Made by a program: the position numbers and the translations under genes. Positions 28,569 to 36,134 of a stretch of DNA of 37,613 nucleotides are shown in pieces (position 1 is the stretch's first letter; every line of letters begins with the position of its first letter). The DNA comes from Gemmatimonadota bacterium. GTDB lineage: Bacteria; Gemmatimonadota; Gemmatimonadetes; Gemmatimonadales; GWC2-71-9. Where the stretch lies: the NCBI GenBank assembly GCA_025350665.1, contig JANXXJ010000349.1:1-37613 (forward strand), read 5' to 3'. Under the pieces are notes generated by a model. That model was not told the origin of the DNA. It searched no databases and saw only the letters and a program-made list of their open reading frames with translations.

Positions 28569-28574
28569 TATACT
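28569..28574 (+). promoter_or_regulatory. Possible -10 box of the small secreted-protein gene
   Basis: TATACT, a near-consensus -10, lies 27 nt before the ATG at 28602. AGAGG at 28589-28593 is placed as its Shine-Dalgarno. The -35 is not convincing. Confidence 0.45.
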
Positions 28575-28601
28575 ACGGGCGATTCAACAGAGGCCCCGAC
28601 G

Positions 28602-28883
28602 ATGCCTCACCGATCGTTTGCATGGATCACAGCCGCCCTCCTGGCGATGGCCGTCAAACAAGACTGGCCGCCGATTGCCACCTCCTCCGCGCAGCCGCTC
28701 CGCCCCGTCGGCAGCGGCATCGACTGGGTGCTCGGCGCTGGCGGGTACCGGGGGCGGATCGGCATCGGCATTCGCTACCAGTTCGCCGGCACGGCGCGGA
28801 TCCATGCCGATGGCCTGCCAATCACGGCTCACACGGTCGCGCTCACGGTCCAGTGGATCGTCAGGCGGAAACCGGGCGGGTAA
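28602..28883 (+). CDS. Small possibly exported protein of unknown function
   Basis: A 93-residue protein. Residues 1-18 could be a short signal-like segment (RSFAWITAALLAMAV), followed by a G/I-rich alternating pattern (GAGGYRGRIGIGIRYQF...HTVALTVQWIV) that resembles a few outer-membrane beta-strands. AGAGG lies 8 nt before the ATG and a -10 box further up. All three forward frames are open across this stretch, so the call rests on start signals and composition. No family recognised. Confidence 0.5.
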   Translation: MPHRSFAWITAALLAMAVKQDWPPIATSSAQPLRPVGSGIDWVLGAGGYRGRIGIGIRYQFAGTARIHADGLPITAHTVALTVQWIVRRKPGG

Positions 28884-28906
28884 GCTGAACTGACCCGGAG
28901 CACCGG

Positions 28907-28913
28907 GGTGGAG
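28907..28913 (+). promoter_or_regulatory. Ribosome binding site pointing to a CTG start
   Basis: GGTGGAG is followed after 5 nt by CTG at 28919, the natural start of a GT4 protein whose frame has no ATG, GTG or TTG between the upstream stop (28886-28888) and 28982. Confidence 0.5.
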
Positions 28914-28918
28914 TACTC

Positions 28919-29833
28919 CTGCACGTCGTCCTGCTGTACCACGAACGGCTTCCGGTCGAGCGCTATGGCGGAACGCCGCGCGTGGTCGTCTGGCTGGCAC
29001 GCGGCCTGGTGGAACTCGGCCATCAGGTCAGTCTGATCGGGCCGCCCGGTTCACGGCTCCCGGAGGCCCGCCTGATTCCGGTCGACCCCAAGGCCGTCGC
29101 CAAGCGCGGATTCGACGTCCGTCCCCACCTCCCCAAGGGCACGGCGATTCTTCATGCCCACGTTCCCTTTGAACCCACCGACATTCCGTCGCTGTGGACG
29201 ATGCACGGGAACCCGACCGGTGGCAGCTACCCGGCGAACATGGTCTGTCTTTCCGCCGACCACGCCCGCCGGCTCCGGTCGCGCACGTTCGTGCACAACG
29301 GGCTCGACCAGAGGGAATACCGCTTCTCCGCCGTCAAGCAGCCGTTCGACCTGTTCCTCGGCCGGCTCAGCTCCGCCAAGGGATGGCAATGGGCCGTCGA
29401 AGGCGCCCGCCGTTCGGGCCAGTCCCTGATCGTGGCGGGCGGCTGGCGCCCATCGCTTCGCCCCGGTCTCAAATTCGTCGGCGAAATCGGCGGCGATCGA
29501 AAACACGACCTCCTCGCCGACACCGCCTGCCTCTGGATGCCGGCCCAGTGGGAAGAGCCGTTCGGGCTCACGCTGATCGAGGCACTGACCAGCGGGACCC
29601 CGGTCCTCGGCACCCGGCGGGGGTCGCTCCCCGAGATCATCACGCCCGAGGTCGGGGCGTTAGGCGATACCCTCGACGACCTGGTGGTCGCCCGCCCGAC
29701 GCTCGCCGGCATCGACCCCGAAGCCTGCCGGGCCCGGGTCCAGCGCCACTTCAGCCACCTGACCATGGCCGAAGCGTACCTGGCCGTCTATCGCCACCTG
29801 CTCGACACCGGCACTCTCCCAGCCCATCTTTGA
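28919..29833 (+). CDS. GT4 glycosyltransferase with an apparent CTG start
   Basis: A 304-residue GT-B glycosyltransferase. The N-terminus HVVLLYHERLPVERYGGTPRVV is the classic GT4 opening with the glycine loop, and it is encoded upstream of the first usual start (GTG 28982), which would remove that loop. I therefore place the start at CTG 28919, 5 nt after GGTGGAG. The donor domain has FLGRLSSAKG (about 141-150), VAGGW, and the E-x7-E region WEEPFGLTLIEALTSGTPVLG. It lies away from the polysaccharide operon, 8 nt upstream of tgt. Substrate unknown. Confidence 0.8.
   Translation: MHVVLLYHERLPVERYGGTPRVVVWLARGLVELGHQVSLIGPPGSRLPEARLIPVDPKAVAKRGFDVRPHLPKGTAILHAHVPFEPTDIPSLWTMHGNPTGGSYPANMVCLSADHARRLRSRTFVHNGLDQREYRFSAVKQPFDLFLGRLSSAKGWQWAVEGARRSGQSLIVAGGWRPSLRPGLKFVGEIGGDRKHDLLADTACLWMPAQWEEPFGLTLIEALTSGTPVLGTRRGSLPEIITPEVGALGDTLDDLVVARPTLAGIDPEACRARVQRHFSHLTMAEAYLAVYRHLLDTGTLPAHL
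29658..29666 (+). repeat. YGTTAGGCR word 8
   Basis: CGTTAGGCG in the CTG-start GT4 gene; codons GCG-TTA-GGC (Ala-Leu-Gly). Confidence 0.6.
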
Positions 29834-29841
29834 CCCCCGCC

Positions 29842-30972
29842 ATGTTCGAATTCGACCTCACCCGGACCGACGGCCAGGCCCGGGCCGCCACCCTCACGCT
29901 GCCCCACGGCACCGTCCAGACCCCCGCCTTCATGCCGGTGGGCACGTTAGGCGCGGTTCGGGGCCTCCATCCCCACGAGGTCGAGCGAGCCGGGGCCCAG
30001 ATCATTCTCGGCAACACCTACCACCTCCACCTGCGGCCCGGGGAGGAGGTCGTGGCGGCGTTGGGAGGTCTCCACCGGTTCACCACATGGGGCAAGCCCA
30101 TGTTGACCGATTCCGGCGGCTTCCAGGTCTTTTCGCTCGAGACGCTCCGGACGATTTCGGAGCAGGGCGTCGAGTTCACCAGTCATGTCGACGGCAGCGC
30201 CCGCTTCCTCTCTCCGGAAAAGGCGATGGAGATCGAATGGGCGCTCGGCGCCGACATCGCGATGGCCTTCGACCATGTCGTCCCCGGCGGCGCGTCCCGG
30301 GAGCTCGCGGAAGAGGGCATGGAGCGGTCCCTCCGGTGGCTCGAGCGCTGCCGCCGGCGCCACAGCGAGCTCGCCGCCGACGGCGCCACCCAGACGCTCT
30401 GGCCGATCGTCCAGGGCGGCACCTACCAGGACCTCCGCCTCCGCTCGCTCGAAGGAACCCTGGGGCTCGGGCCCTGGACCGGAATTGCCATCGGCGGGCT
30501 CTCCGTCGGCGAGCCCAAGCCTGTGATGCATCGGGTCTTAGATGAACTCGGGCCGGCCCTGCCCCGGGACCGCCCCCGTTATCTTATGGGCGTGGGATTT
30601 CCCGAGGATCTGGTCGAGGGAATCGCCCGCGGAGTGGATCTGTTCGACTGCGTGGCGGCCACCCGGAACGGGCGGCACGGCAGCGCTTGGACCATGGGCG
30701 GCCGGGTCAACATCCGGAAGACCACCAACCGCATGGACGACCAGCCCCTCGACCCGGGATGCGACTGCGACACCTGCAGCCGCTTCTCGCGCGGTTACCT
30801 TCGCCACCTGTTCGTGGCCGAAGAGATGCTCGGACTCCGACTGGTGTCCCTGCACAACATCCGGTTCCTCGTGCGAATCGGCGAGCAGGCCCGCTCGGCC
30901 ATCCTCGAGAACCGGTTCTCGAGCTGGCGCACCGAGTGGATGTCTCGGTACCTCCAAAGTGAGACGGTATGA
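29842..30972 (+). CDS. tgt: tRNA-guanine transglycosylase
   Basis: A 376-residue enzyme that exchanges guanine-34 for preQ1 in Asp, Asn, His and Tyr tRNAs, the step before QueA. Asp90 in LTDSGGFQVFS and the nucleophile Asp269 in GVDLFDCVAATR are present. The zinc site is Cys307, Cys309, Cys312 (CDCDTC) and His338 (LHNI). Length is typical. The frame is open far upstream over the GT4 gene, but the ATG at 29842 matches the family start. The stop overlaps yajC (ATGA). Confidence 0.97.
   Translation: MFEFDLTRTDGQARAATLTLPHGTVQTPAFMPVGTLGAVRGLHPHEVERAGAQIILGNTYHLHLRPGEEVVAALGGLHRFTTWGKPMLTDSGGFQVFSLETLRTISEQGVEFTSHVDGSARFLSPEKAMEIEWALGADIAMAFDHVVPGGASRELAEEGMERSLRWLERCRRRHSELAADGATQTLWPIVQGGTYQDLRLRSLEGTLGLGPWTGIAIGGLSVGEPKPVMHRVLDELGPALPRDRPRYLMGVGFPEDLVEGIARGVDLFDCVAATRNGRHGSAWTMGGRVNIRKTTNRMDDQPLDPGCDCDTCSRFSRGYLRHLFVAEEMLGLRLVSLHNIRFLVRIGEQARSAILENRFSSWRTEWMSRYLQSETV
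29945..29953 (+). repeat. YGTTAGGCR word 9
   Basis: CGTTAGGCG in tgt; codons ACG-TTA-GGC (Thr-Leu-Gly). Only 287 bp from word 8. Confidence 0.6.
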
Positions 30973-31304
30973 CTCAAAGTCTGTTCGCACTCGCGCTGAT
31001 GGCCCCGACCGACGCTGGCCCGTCCGGCATGATCGTGCTGGTGGTCCAGCTGGTCGCCCTCGTCGGCATCTTCTACTTCCTGCTGATCCGGCCCCAGGGC
31101 CAGGCCCGGAAGAAGCACGCCGCCATGCTGGCCGCGCTCAAGAAGGGCGATGAGGTGGTCACCGCCGGCGGCGTGATCGGCAAGGTCAGGGAGATCAAGG
31201 AAACCCGCGTCACCATCGAATCGGGTACCGCCCAGATCGTCGTGGAACGGAGCCGGATCATCCAGATCGGTGACGAGGTGTCTCCGACAGCAGGGCAGCA
31301 GTAA
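30969..31304 (+). CDS. yajC: Sec translocon accessory protein YajC
   Basis: A 111-residue inner-membrane protein with one helix (about 19-39, IVLVVQLVALVGIFYFLLI) followed by the diagnostic RPQGQARKKHAAMLAALKKGDEVVTAGG and a beta-rich cytoplasmic end. YajC associates with SecDF at the Sec translocon. Tgt-yajC adjacency is widespread in bacteria, although secD/secF do not follow here. ATG overlaps the tgt stop. Confidence 0.94.
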   Translation: MTQSLFALALMAPTDAGPSGMIVLVVQLVALVGIFYFLLIRPQGQARKKHAAMLAALKKGDEVVTAGGVIGKVREIKETRVTIESGTAQIVVERSRIIQIGDEVSPTAGQQ

Positions 31305-31306
31305 CC

Positions 31307-31840
31307 ATGGCGCTCCGGGACATCCACCTCCTCGGCTCGGCCCCGCTTCGGGCTCGCAGCGCGGAGGTGCCGGTGGTCGATGACCTGCTGCGCCAGTTCA
31401 TCGACGATCTCTTCGAGACGATGGACGCCGCCGAGGGCGTCGGCCTCGCGGCGAACCAGGTTGGCATCACCCAGCGGGTCGCGGTGGTAGGCGTCGAAGA
31501 TGACCGGTTCGCGATGGTGAACCCCGTCATCGTGAGCGCCGAAGGCCGGGCCCGCGGTGAAGAAGGCTGCCTTTCGATTCCCGATCTCCACGCCGAGGTC
31601 ACCCGACCCGAACGGATCGTACTCGAAGCCCTCGACCGGGAGGGCAAGCCCTACCGGCGCGAACTCGACGGCTATGTGGCCCGGGCCGTCCAGCACGAAA
31701 TCGACCACCTCGACGGCATCCTCTTCCTCGACCACTTGAGCCTGCTCAAGCGGGAATTGCTGATCCGGCGCTGGAAAAAAGAGAACAAGGGCGGGAGTCT
31801 GATCCGAAAAGTCGTGCCGGAGGGCAAGCGGACCCGCTGA
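31307..31840 (+). CDS. def: Peptide deformylase
   Basis: A 177-residue metalloenzyme that removes the formyl group from nascent proteins. All three family motifs are intact: GVGLAANQ (44-51), EGCLS (86-90, metal-binding Cys88) and HEIDH (130-134, metal-binding His130/His134, catalytic Glu131). It starts 2 nt after yajC and shares one base with fmt (TGATG), pairing the enzymes that remove and add formyl groups. Confidence 0.96.
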   Translation: MALRDIHLLGSAPLRARSAEVPVVDDLLRQFIDDLFETMDAAEGVGLAANQVGITQRVAVVGVEDDRFAMVNPVIVSAEGRARGEEGCLSIPDLHAEVTRPERIVLEALDREGKPYRRELDGYVARAVQHEIDHLDGILFLDHLSLLKRELLIRRWKKENKGGSLIRKVVPEGKRTR

Positions 31841-32763
31841 TGCGGATCGTGTTCTTCGGGACTCCCGAGTTCGCGGTGGCGAGCCTCGAGGCGCTGATCG
31901 AACACCGCGAAACCGTGGTCGCCGTCGTAACGCAGCCCGACCGTTCCCGGGGCCGCTCCCGCTCCAATCTCCAGCCCCCGCCGGTCAAGGACCGGGCCGC
32001 CTCGTTAGGCATTCCCGTCCTGCAACCGACCCGGCCCGCCGGCCCCGGCTTCCTCGCCGAACTCGAATCGTTCCGGGCCGACCTCGGTGTGGTGGTGGCC
32101 TACGGACATCTCCTCAGGCCCGAGATCCTGGCCGTACCGCGCCTCGGGATGATCAACGTCCACGCCAGCCTGCTCCCGGCCTGGCGCGGCGCCGCCCCGA
32201 TCCAGTGGTCGATCGCGCACGGCGACCCCCGGACCGGCGTCTCGATCATGCGCATGGAGGCCGGCCTCGACAGCGGCCCGGTCCTGCTCGCCCGGGATCT
32301 GCCCGTCGGCCCCGACGACACCGGCGGCAGCATGACCCGGAAGCTCGCCCGGCTCGGAGCTGAGGCCCTGGTCGAGGCCCTGGGGCCGCTCGCAGAAGGC
32401 TCCGCGGTCTTCACCGCGCAGGATGCCTCAGGCGTCACCTTCGCCCCCAAGATCGGCCGCGAGGTGGCCCGGATCGACTGGACCCTTCCGGCCCCGGCGG
32501 TAGCCAACCGGATTCGCGCCTTCGACCCGGTGCCGGGCGCCTGGACCACCGGCCACGCCGGCGAGATCAAGTGCTTCCGGCCCCGTGTCGTCGAGGGATC
32601 GGGCCTCCCGGGGGCGGTCCTCGAGGCCACGGCAAGCCTGGTGATTGCCGCGGGTGACGGCGCCGTCGAGCTCCGCGAGGTCCAGCCATCGGGCAAGGCC
32701 AGGATGGCGGCCTCGGCCTGGCTTCGGGGCCGACCGATCGCCGCCGGTCACGTGCTCCGTTGA
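31840..32763 (+). CDS. fmt: Methionyl-tRNA formyltransferase
   Basis: A 307-residue enzyme that formylates initiator Met-tRNA using 10-formyl-tetrahydrofolate. Catalytic Asn106, His108 (GMINVHASLLP) and Asp144 (GLDSGP) are present in the standard positions, with WRGAAPIQW in between. The C-terminal OB-like domain covers about 205-307. Start and stop overlap def and rsmB respectively. Length is typical. Confidence 0.96.
   Translation: MRIVFFGTPEFAVASLEALIEHRETVVAVVTQPDRSRGRSRSNLQPPPVKDRAASLGIPVLQPTRPAGPGFLAELESFRADLGVVVAYGHLLRPEILAVPRLGMINVHASLLPAWRGAAPIQWSIAHGDPRTGVSIMRMEAGLDSGPVLLARDLPVGPDDTGGSMTRKLARLGAEALVEALGPLAEGSAVFTAQDASGVTFAPKIGREVARIDWTLPAPAVANRIRAFDPVPGAWTTGHAGEIKCFRPRVVEGSGLPGAVLEATASLVIAAGDGAVELREVQPSGKARMAASAWLRGRPIAAGHVLR
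32003..32011 (+). repeat. YGTTAGGCR word 10
   Basis: CGTTAGGCA in fmt; codons TCG-TTA-GGC (Ser-Leu-Gly). Confidence 0.6.
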
Positions 32764-34064
32764 AGCAACTACTCCCCGGGCTCCCGCCGCGGTTCGCCGC
32801 GTGGCGGATTCTCCACGATGTCCGCCACGGGGTCCCGTTCGACGTCGCCCTCCATCGCGCCATCCGTGACCTCGAACCCGATGACAAGCGGCTCGCCCAC
32901 GAGCTGGCCGCCGGCGTCTTCCGCTCGAGGACCACCCTCGATACCGCGTTAGGCGTCGTCGTGGAGCGCGGTCTGGCCAGCGTCCGTCCCGACACCCTGG
33001 ACGTGCTTCGGATCGGCGCCTTCCAGATCCTCCACCTCGACCGGGTGCCTGAACACGCCGCCGTCGCCACCACCGTCGGGGTGGCCCGCCGGCTGGGCGA
33101 CCGGAAGGTGGCGGGCTTCGTCAACGCCGTCCTGAGGAAGCTGGGCACCCGCCGGGAGACCGACGCCGCCCCGCCACCGGTCGCCGATCTGGCGGAGCGG
33201 CATTCGCATCCGGCCTGGCTGGTCGATCGCTGGGTGGCCCGTTTTGGCTCGGAAGAGACCGCCCGGCTGCTCGAGCGCAACAACACCCGGCCGGTGCTGG
33301 TCATTCAGCCGGCGCGCTGGTCCCGGGCCGATCTGGAGTCGGCCTGGCGGGCCCAGGGAATCGAATACCGGCCGGCGCCATTCGATGCCGGTCTGATCGT
33401 GACCGTGCGAAAACCAGCCGACCTGCCCGGGTTCCGCGAGGGCGGATTTCAAGTGCAGGACCCGGCCCAGCGGCTCGTCATCCGCTACCTGGCCCCCGCG
33501 TTGAAGGGCCTGCTATTCGATGCCTGTGCCAGCCCCGGCGGCAAGGCCATCGCCCTGGCCGCCCCCGGTCGCTTCGTACTCGCCGCGGACCGAACTCGGG
33601 TGCGGGTCAAACGACTGGCCGAGAATGTCGCCCGGGCGGGGGGGCCGGACATCGCCGTGATCCAGGCCGACGCGCTCCACCCCCCGATCCGCCGGGCCGA
33701 TGCCGTGCTCCTCGACGTACCTTGCCTCGGCACCGGCACCCTGGCCCGCAATCCCGACGCCCGCTGGCGGGTCACCCGCGAGGCCATCGACACCCTGCGC
33801 GATCAGGCCGCGCGCTTCCTGGTCCGTCAGGCCGACGTGGTCGCACCCGGCGGACTGTTATTATTCGCCACGTGTTCGCTGGAACCTGAGGAGAACGAAG
33901 ACCAGATTGCCCGGTTCCTCGACGCCGACCACCGGTTCCGGCGCGAACCGAGCGAGAATGTCCCGACAGAATTGCTGAACGCCGAGGGAGATCTGCTGCT
34001 GCTACCCCAACGTCACGGAACCGACGGTGCCTATGCCGCCCGGCTCCGCAAGATCGCCCCATGA
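32760..34064 (+). CDS. rsmB: 16S rRNA (cytosine-967 C5)-methyltransferase
   Basis: A 434-residue RsmB/Sun protein. The N-terminal NusB-like helical domain (about 10-135) ends in GFVNAVLRKLG. The methyltransferase domain has the SAM-binding DACASPGGK (254-262), DVPC with Cys322 and ATCS with Cys372, the paired catalytic cysteines of m5C enzymes. The start is TTG overlapping the fmt stop (TTGA). Def-fmt-rsmB order is conserved in many phyla. It is followed by a PASTA protein. Confidence 0.95.
   Translation: MKQLLPGLPPRFAAWRILHDVRHGVPFDVALHRAIRDLEPDDKRLAHELAAGVFRSRTTLDTALGVVVERGLASVRPDTLDVLRIGAFQILHLDRVPEHAAVATTVGVARRLGDRKVAGFVNAVLRKLGTRRETDAAPPPVADLAERHSHPAWLVDRWVARFGSEETARLLERNNTRPVLVIQPARWSRADLESAWRAQGIEYRPAPFDAGLIVTVRKPADLPGFREGGFQVQDPAQRLVIRYLAPALKGLLFDACASPGGKAIALAAPGRFVLAADRTRVRVKRLAENVARAGGPDIAVIQADALHPPIRRADAVLLDVPCLGTGTLARNPDARWRVTREAIDTLRDQAARFLVRQADVVAPGGLLLFATCSLEPEENEDQIARFLDADHRFRREPSENVPTELLNAEGDLLLLPQRHGTDGAYAARLRKIAP
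32947..32955 (+). repeat. YGTTAGGCR word 11
   Basis: CGTTAGGCG in rsmB; codons GCG-TTA-GGC (Ala-Leu-Gly). Confidence 0.6.
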
Positions 34065-34828
34065 CCGAACCGGCCCCCTCCCGGCGCTCTCGGCTCTCCG
34101 TCCCGCTGCCGCGCACCGTGGCCGGACGACGACGCCTGACCGCGGTCCTGATCCTCGCCGGATCGGCCGCGACGGGCTACCTCCTCACCTGCTTCGCCTA
34201 CCCCCGGCCGGTGTTCCGCCGGGATCATGCCGTCGCCAGAGTGGTGGGGATGCCGGTGGCCGAGGCGGAGAAGGTGCTGCTGGCCCAGAGCCTCCGGGTC
34301 AAGATCGAGGGCGAGGAACAGAATCCCGACGTCCGAGCCGGCTCGGTCGTGTGGCAGGATCCGCCGGCCGACCTGATCGTCCCACAGGGGACAACCATCA
34401 CCCTGACCCGGAGCAGCGGGCCGGCCGGGGTGCCGATCCCCGACGTCGCTGATTATGACACCCAATCGGCCACCAAGATTCTGATCGCGGCCGGACTCAA
34501 GATCGGGGACGTCGATACGGTGCCAAGTCTGGCGGAGCCCGACATCGTTGTCGGCACCCGGCCGGCGACCGGGAGCGCCGCCGCCCCGGGGTCGGCCGTG
34601 GCCCTCCTGGTAAGCCGCGGACCGAGCACTCTCGAGGTGCCTAACGTCGTCGGCCTCAAGGCCGATGAGGCCAGAAAACAGCTCGACCAGGCCGGCTTTC
34701 GGGTCGGCCGGGTTTCGAAGGTCGAGCGGCGTGGCCCGCCCGGCACCGTGGTGGAGCAGGCCCCCACCGCGGGGAGCCGCGCCGCCCGCTCGAGCCGCGT
34801 GGACCTGACCGTGACGGAGATCAACTGA
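34061..34828 (+). CDS. Membrane-anchored PASTA-domain protein without kinase domain
   Basis: A 255-residue protein with a short basic cytoplasmic end, one membrane helix (about 27-47) and three extracytoplasmic PASTA repeats (about 58-117, 121-187 and 190-255). Each repeat has the PDV/PNVVG...A...L...G pattern and VVWQDPPA/VVEQAPTAG motif. PASTA repeats bind muropeptides or peptidoglycan. No kinase or PBP domain is attached. In Firmicutes the same slot, between rsmB and rpe, holds phosphatase PrpC and PASTA kinase PrkC. ATG overlaps the rsmB stop, and its own stop shares a base with rpe. Confidence 0.87.
   Translation: MTEPAPSRRSRLSVPLPRTVAGRRRLTAVLILAGSAATGYLLTCFAYPRPVFRRDHAVARVVGMPVAEAEKVLLAQSLRVKIEGEEQNPDVRAGSVVWQDPPADLIVPQGTTITLTRSSGPAGVPIPDVADYDTQSATKILIAAGLKIGDVDTVPSLAEPDIVVGTRPATGSAAAPGSAVALLVSRGPSTLEVPNVVGLKADEARKQLDQAGFRVGRVSKVERRGPPGTVVEQAPTAGSRAARSSRVDLTVTEIN
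34638..34646 (-). repeat. YGTTAGGCR word 12
   Basis: CGTTAGGCA on the minus strand, in the PASTA gene; sense codons GTG-CCT-AAC (Val-Pro-Asn). Confidence 0.6.
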
Positions 34829-35502
34829 TGCGTACCGCCCGAATCGCTCCCTCGGTCCTGGCCGCGGATTTCGGCCGTCTCCGGGACCAGATCGTCCTCG
34901 CCGAATCCGGTGGTGCCGACTGGATCCACGTCGATGTGATGGACGGGCATTTCGTGCCGAACCTGAGCTTCGGCGCACCGGTCATCAAGGCCATTCGTGC
35001 CGCCACGAAGCTCCCGGTCGACGTCCACCTCATGGTGACCGCGCCGGAGAAATACATCGCCGAGTACGCCGATCTGGGCGCCAACGTCTTCACCTTCCAC
35101 CCCGAAGCCACGACCCACGTCCAGCGCCAGCTGGCCGCCATCCGTGACCGCGGCATGAAGGCGGGACTGGCTCTGAACCCGGGAACCCCTCTGTCGGCCA
35201 TTGACGAGGTCGTGGCAGACCTCGACCTGGTCCTGGTCATGTCGGTCAACCCGGGGTTTGGCGGCCAGGGCTACTGGGGTCCGGCCACGGATAAAGTGGC
35301 CCGGATAAAGGCGTTGCTTGACGTGAGGCGGTCCGGAGCGGTGATCGAGATCGATGGAGGCATCACCGCAAGAACCATTGCGGCGCCGTTCCTGGCTGGT
35401 TGCGATATGTTCGTCGCCGGCACGTCGGTTTTCGGCCAGCCCGATCCGGCCGGCGCCATCGCCGGCCTCAAGGCTGCCTGCCCCGCGGGAACGCCGGCCT
35501 GA
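34828..35502 (+). CDS. rpe: Ribulose-phosphate 3-epimerase
   Basis: A 224-residue TIM-barrel enzyme interconverting ribulose-5-phosphate and xylulose-5-phosphate in the pentose phosphate pathway. It begins IAPSVLAADF, and has the metal/catalytic residues His34 and Asp36 (HVDVMDG), His67 (VDVHLMV) and Asp176 (EIDGGI), with NPGFGGQ (141-147) binding phosphate. Length is typical. The ATG shares a base with the PASTA gene stop. Confidence 0.96.
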   Translation: MRTARIAPSVLAADFGRLRDQIVLAESGGADWIHVDVMDGHFVPNLSFGAPVIKAIRAATKLPVDVHLMVTAPEKYIAEYADLGANVFTFHPEATTHVQRQLAAIRDRGMKAGLALNPGTPLSAIDEVVADLDLVLVMSVNPGFGGQGYWGPATDKVARIKALLDVRRSGAVIEIDGGITARTIAAPFLAGCDMFVAGTSVFGQPDPAGAIAGLKAACPAGTPA

Positions 35503-35511
35503 ACCCCGGCG

Positions 35512-35543
35512 CCCCAGGCTCGACGGAGCCGCAGCGCCTGGGG
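35512..35543 (+). terminator. Possible terminator after rpe, adjoining the tlpA promoter
   Basis: CCCCAGGC (35512-35519) pairs with GCCTGGGG (35536-35543), and TATTCTT follows. A competing inner hairpin, GGCTC-GACG-GAGCC, lies at 35517-35530. The T-run is weak, and the same TATTCT could be the -10 of the next gene. Confidence 0.4.
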
Positions 35544-35549
35544 TATTCT
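35544..35549 (+). promoter_or_regulatory. Possible -10 box for the TlpA-like gene
   Basis: TATTCT ends 6 nt before the ATG at 35556. Only a weak AGG lies between. It directly abuts the hairpin above. No clear -35. Confidence 0.3.
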
Positions 35550-35555
35550 TAGGCC

Positions 35556-36134
35556 ATGCGGAAACAATGGACCTTCGTCATCGCGATCGTGCTCGGGCTG
35601 GGCATCGGCGCCTGGGCATTGACCCACTACGGAAACCGTGGTCTCCCCGCCGAAGTCGGGAATGACGCGCCGAATTTCCGGGCCCTCAATCTCAAGACGC
35701 AGGACACCGTTTCCCTCGCCAAGACCTACAAGGGCCAAGTCGTCCTGGTGAACATCTGGGCTACCTGGTGCGTGCCCTGCCGCCAGGAAATGCCGGCGAT
35801 GGAAAGGCTCTACCAAGAATTCGGGCCCAAGGGTTTCAAGATCGCCGCAGTCAGCATCGACGAAGGCGACACCCGGGACGTGATCAAGTTCGCCGACGAG
35901 TTCAAGCTCACCTTTGACATCCTGCACGACGGCGACGGATCGGTCCGGGAGGCGTTCCAGACTTACATGTACCCGGAAAGCTTCCTGATCGACCGGAACG
36001 GCGTCATCGTCAGCAAGAAGATCGGGGAACACCCGTGGGCCTCGGAGTCGAGCCGTACGCTCGTGGCCGAGTTGCTCGGGGTCAAACTCGGCCCCACGCC
36101 CGTTGTTCCGGTCGAATCCAAGCCCGGTGGCTGA
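35556..36134 (+). CDS. TlpA/ResA-like membrane-anchored thioredoxin
   Basis: A 192-residue thiol-disulfide oxidoreductase with an uncleaved N-terminal membrane helix (about 5-23) and an extracytoplasmic thioredoxin fold. The active site is WCVPC (Cys72, Cys75) within VNIWATWC, and YPESFLIDRNG carries the cis-proline-type region. Such proteins reduce periplasmic disulfides, for instance in cytochrome c maturation; no ccm genes lie here. The last 8 nt overlap the tsaD start. Confidence 0.92.
   Translation: MRKQWTFVIAIVLGLGIGAWALTHYGNRGLPAEVGNDAPNFRALNLKTQDTVSLAKTYKGQVVLVNIWATWCVPCRQEMPAMERLYQEFGPKGFKIAAVSIDEGDTRDVIKFADEFKLTFDILHDGDGSVREAFQTYMYPESFLIDRNGVIVSKKIGEHPWASESSRTLVAELLGVKLGPTPVVPVESKPGG

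Noticed and set aside
28618-28893. Alternative frames over the small secreted-protein gene
   Set aside because: Both alternatives are S/R- or P/R-rich without membrane or domain pattern; only the frame from 28602 has a placed Shine-Dalgarno and promoter.
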